A stretch of DNA of 64,000 bases from positions 186,001 to 250,000 of the forward strand of contig JAKFAO010000001.1 of the NCBI GenBank assembly GCA_021527695.1, given 5' to 3'. The stretch comes from Naematelia aurantialba (lineage: Eukaryota > Basidiomycota > Tremellomycetes > Tremellales > Naemateliaceae). Below, piece by piece: positions 62,484 to 64,000 of this stretch. A model generated the notes under the pieces. That model did no database searches, was not told the DNA's origin, and saw only the letters and a program-made list of their open reading frames with translations. The translations under genes were made by a program, and so were the position numbers. Position 1 is the stretch's first letter. The number at the start of each line of letters is the position of its first letter.

Positions 62484-64000
62484 TCAAACCAGCAAATGGT
62501 CGTGCTCCCCCTCTCCATCTCCATTCACATTCCCCTGCTCGTCCACATACCCGCTCGGCCCATGCCCGTGATCCACATGATACGCGACACTCTGCGCGCC
62601 CGCCAACGACTCGGAGATATGCTGCAGCGCCGGATCGATGCTTCCAAATGCCGACTCGTCCAAATGTTCCAACTCGCGCAACGCATGCACGTCGCTCTCT
62701 GTCAACTCGTCCCCTTCAGCTTCCAGTTTCGCCCTCTTGTCCCCTTCGATCCCGCCCTCGGACCTGCGCTTACGTCCTCTCTTGAAGCCCGACTCGTCAA
62801 TTTCCGCCAGCGTGCTCGGTCCAGCTTCGTTGCCAAACGACTCCATGGCCAACGAGGCATTGATCGCCAGTCCCACATCCATGTCTCCTAAACCATCTGT
62901 CGGATTCGCCGAATTCTGGTTGACCAGACCAGCAGCTTCCGCTTCTCTTGCCGCTCGCTCGCGCATCTCTTTCGTGCGCTTTCCTGGACCCCGTCGCCGC
63001 ACGGTATCGTCGTAGGAGCATGTCTCGCCGCGCCGAGCACAGTTTTCACATTCGGGACGCACTCCATCACACCTGGGCAGTATGTCAGCTGTGACTAGGA
63101 CGGTACAAGACTCAACGCACTTGAGCTTGCGACGCCGGCAAAAGTGGCATGCCAGTGACAGCTTCTTCGGGCGAGGCTGGTTGGGATCCTGCTCGTCGTT
63201 CCCCCGACCATCTCCGCTTCCATGGCCGCCGCTGTCTCCAAAATTCAGCGTCATCCCATTCGATCCGCCATCCGCACTGCCGCCGTTACTATCGTTTCCA
63301 GATCCGCCCGCTGCACCCTGATGGTATTCGTGGCCACCCGATCCATTCCCATTTCCGTTGGCTTCGGTAGCGGTCGTGATGTAGACCGGTCTCGACGGCA
63401 ACTGAATCTGACCGTTCATTGTCGCATAAGGCATTCGGCCACAGCTATGTGGCGACGTCGACGAGATATGGCGGATCCTACTCGAGCTTGACGATGCTGG
63501 GGAAAGGGTGGTGTCTCGTGCTCGAGACTCGGGGCTAAAGTCTCCTCCGTTCTTCAGATTCAGCGAAGAGTACGACGGTGGCAAGCGCAGGCTGTCCATC
63601 CCCGTCTCAAACAAGCGCGAGGACGCCTGACGAGGAGTGACAGGGCCGGGCAACGGCGTCATCGAGCTATTCGCAGGAGTCAGAGGGGGAACATCCTCTG
63701 TTGGGGGGCAAGGTGCCACGACCTGATCGGGCTGCGGCATCTGGCTTTGAGTGTGACCCCAGACAAATGGGTACGCAGATTGGTATGGACCGAAAGTCGG
63801 CTGTCCAGACGCGGGCGGTCGTCCTGACAATTCAGCTCCAACTTGAACAGTAATTGACGAGCAAACTCACCATGTGCTGGAGGCATATCCTGCTGCCTAT
63901 AATCCCAGGCGTTGATTGGTACTGGAGGCGAATCCTGAACCTCCTCTACCTTGACGATGACTTCGCCAAACTTGGCTTCCGCCGTCCGCTGATAGGAAAT
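62484..64000 (-). CDS. Zn2Cys6 (Gal4-type) transcription factor, 5' end outside window
   Basis: Visible exons: 64000-63871 (partial), 63823-63121, 63072-62484; at least 473 aa. The Zn2Cys6 cluster is rebuilt by splicing: LSLACHFCRRRKLK joined to CDGVRPECENCARRGETCSY, giving six cysteines in the binuclear zinc pattern with the basic RRRK loop. It is followed by RRRGPGKRTKEMRERAAREA, a basic helix. The cluster lies late (about residue 270 of the visible part), after a Ser/Pro/Gly/Asn-rich region, and no fungal middle-homology domain follows. The C-terminus is acidic with His/Gly (HVDHGHGPSG). The visible exon-1 piece (FGEVIVKVEEVQDSPP) shows coding continues upstream. Target genes unknown; basidiomycete factors with this RRRGPGKR extension are common. 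Confidence 0.9.

Noticed and set aside
62484..63830. Zn2Cys6 factor as a complete gene starting at 63830 or reading through the intron at 63120
   Set aside because: The frame continues upstream through a good splice junction (63871|63823), and without removing 63120-63073 the six-cysteine cluster is broken.

Overview
The window is nuclear DNA of a fungus, most likely a basidiomycete yeast (a tremellomycete-like lineage is my best guess, not proven). It is GC-rich and gene-dense, and almost every gene is cut by many short GT-AG introns of about 40-200 nt. I rebuilt 24 protein-coding genes exon by exon; reading frame is kept across every junction reported, giving about 120 introns. All gene models are by eye, without transcript data.

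Layout. 1-16 kb: an Fpk1/NRC-2-type AGC kinase (cut by the left edge) is divergent from a GDP-mannose 4,6-dehydratase with a very long disordered N-terminus. Then come YME2 (mitochondrial inner membrane), MPP10 (SSU processome) and a small Gly/Met-rich protein. 15.5-24.2 kb: a WSC-domain surface protein, ENP2/NOL10 (SSU processome), a mitochondrial rhomboid protease and a membrane-anchored monothiol glutaredoxin. 24.2-29.7 kb: a gene-poor stretch holding an apparently intact 3.15-kb PIF/Harbinger transposon (terminal inverted repeats, 3-bp target duplication, DDE transposase plus convergent Myb/SANT-like partner gene) and an intron-containing tRNA-Glu(CTC). 30.4-42.6 kb: ISU1 Fe-S scaffold, a SET-domain protein methyltransferase, an unknown Ser/Pro-rich protein, a two-RRM protein, RAD1 (9-1-1 clamp), eIF1 and a Fyv7-like rRNA-processing factor. 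42.9-55 kb: a GPI-type cupredoxin, PPM1 (PP2A leucine carboxyl methyltransferase), MCM5 and an HSF-type transcription factor. 55.9-64 kb: a large DHX57-like DExH RNA helicase and a Zn2Cys6 factor cut by the right edge.

Most genes are conserved housekeeping genes with no operon logic. Shared themes are ribosome biogenesis and initiation (MPP10, ENP2, Fyv7-like, eIF1), mitochondrial maintenance (YME2, rhomboid, ISU1), DNA replication and checkpoint (MCM5, RAD1) and the cell surface (WSC protein, cupredoxin, possibly GDP-fucose supply through GMD). Close head-to-head pairs (ENP2/rhomboid, eIF1/Fyv7-like, MPP10/Gly-rich) probably share promoters.

The most interesting items are the intact Harbinger element with structured ends, four GC-AG introns (one inside the transposase), an acidic expansion in eIF1 at the loop known to tune start-codon selection, the GMD N-terminal extension, start codons isolated on ATG-only exons, twin ACGCGT boxes upstream of MCM5, and minisatellites lodged inside introns of essential genes.
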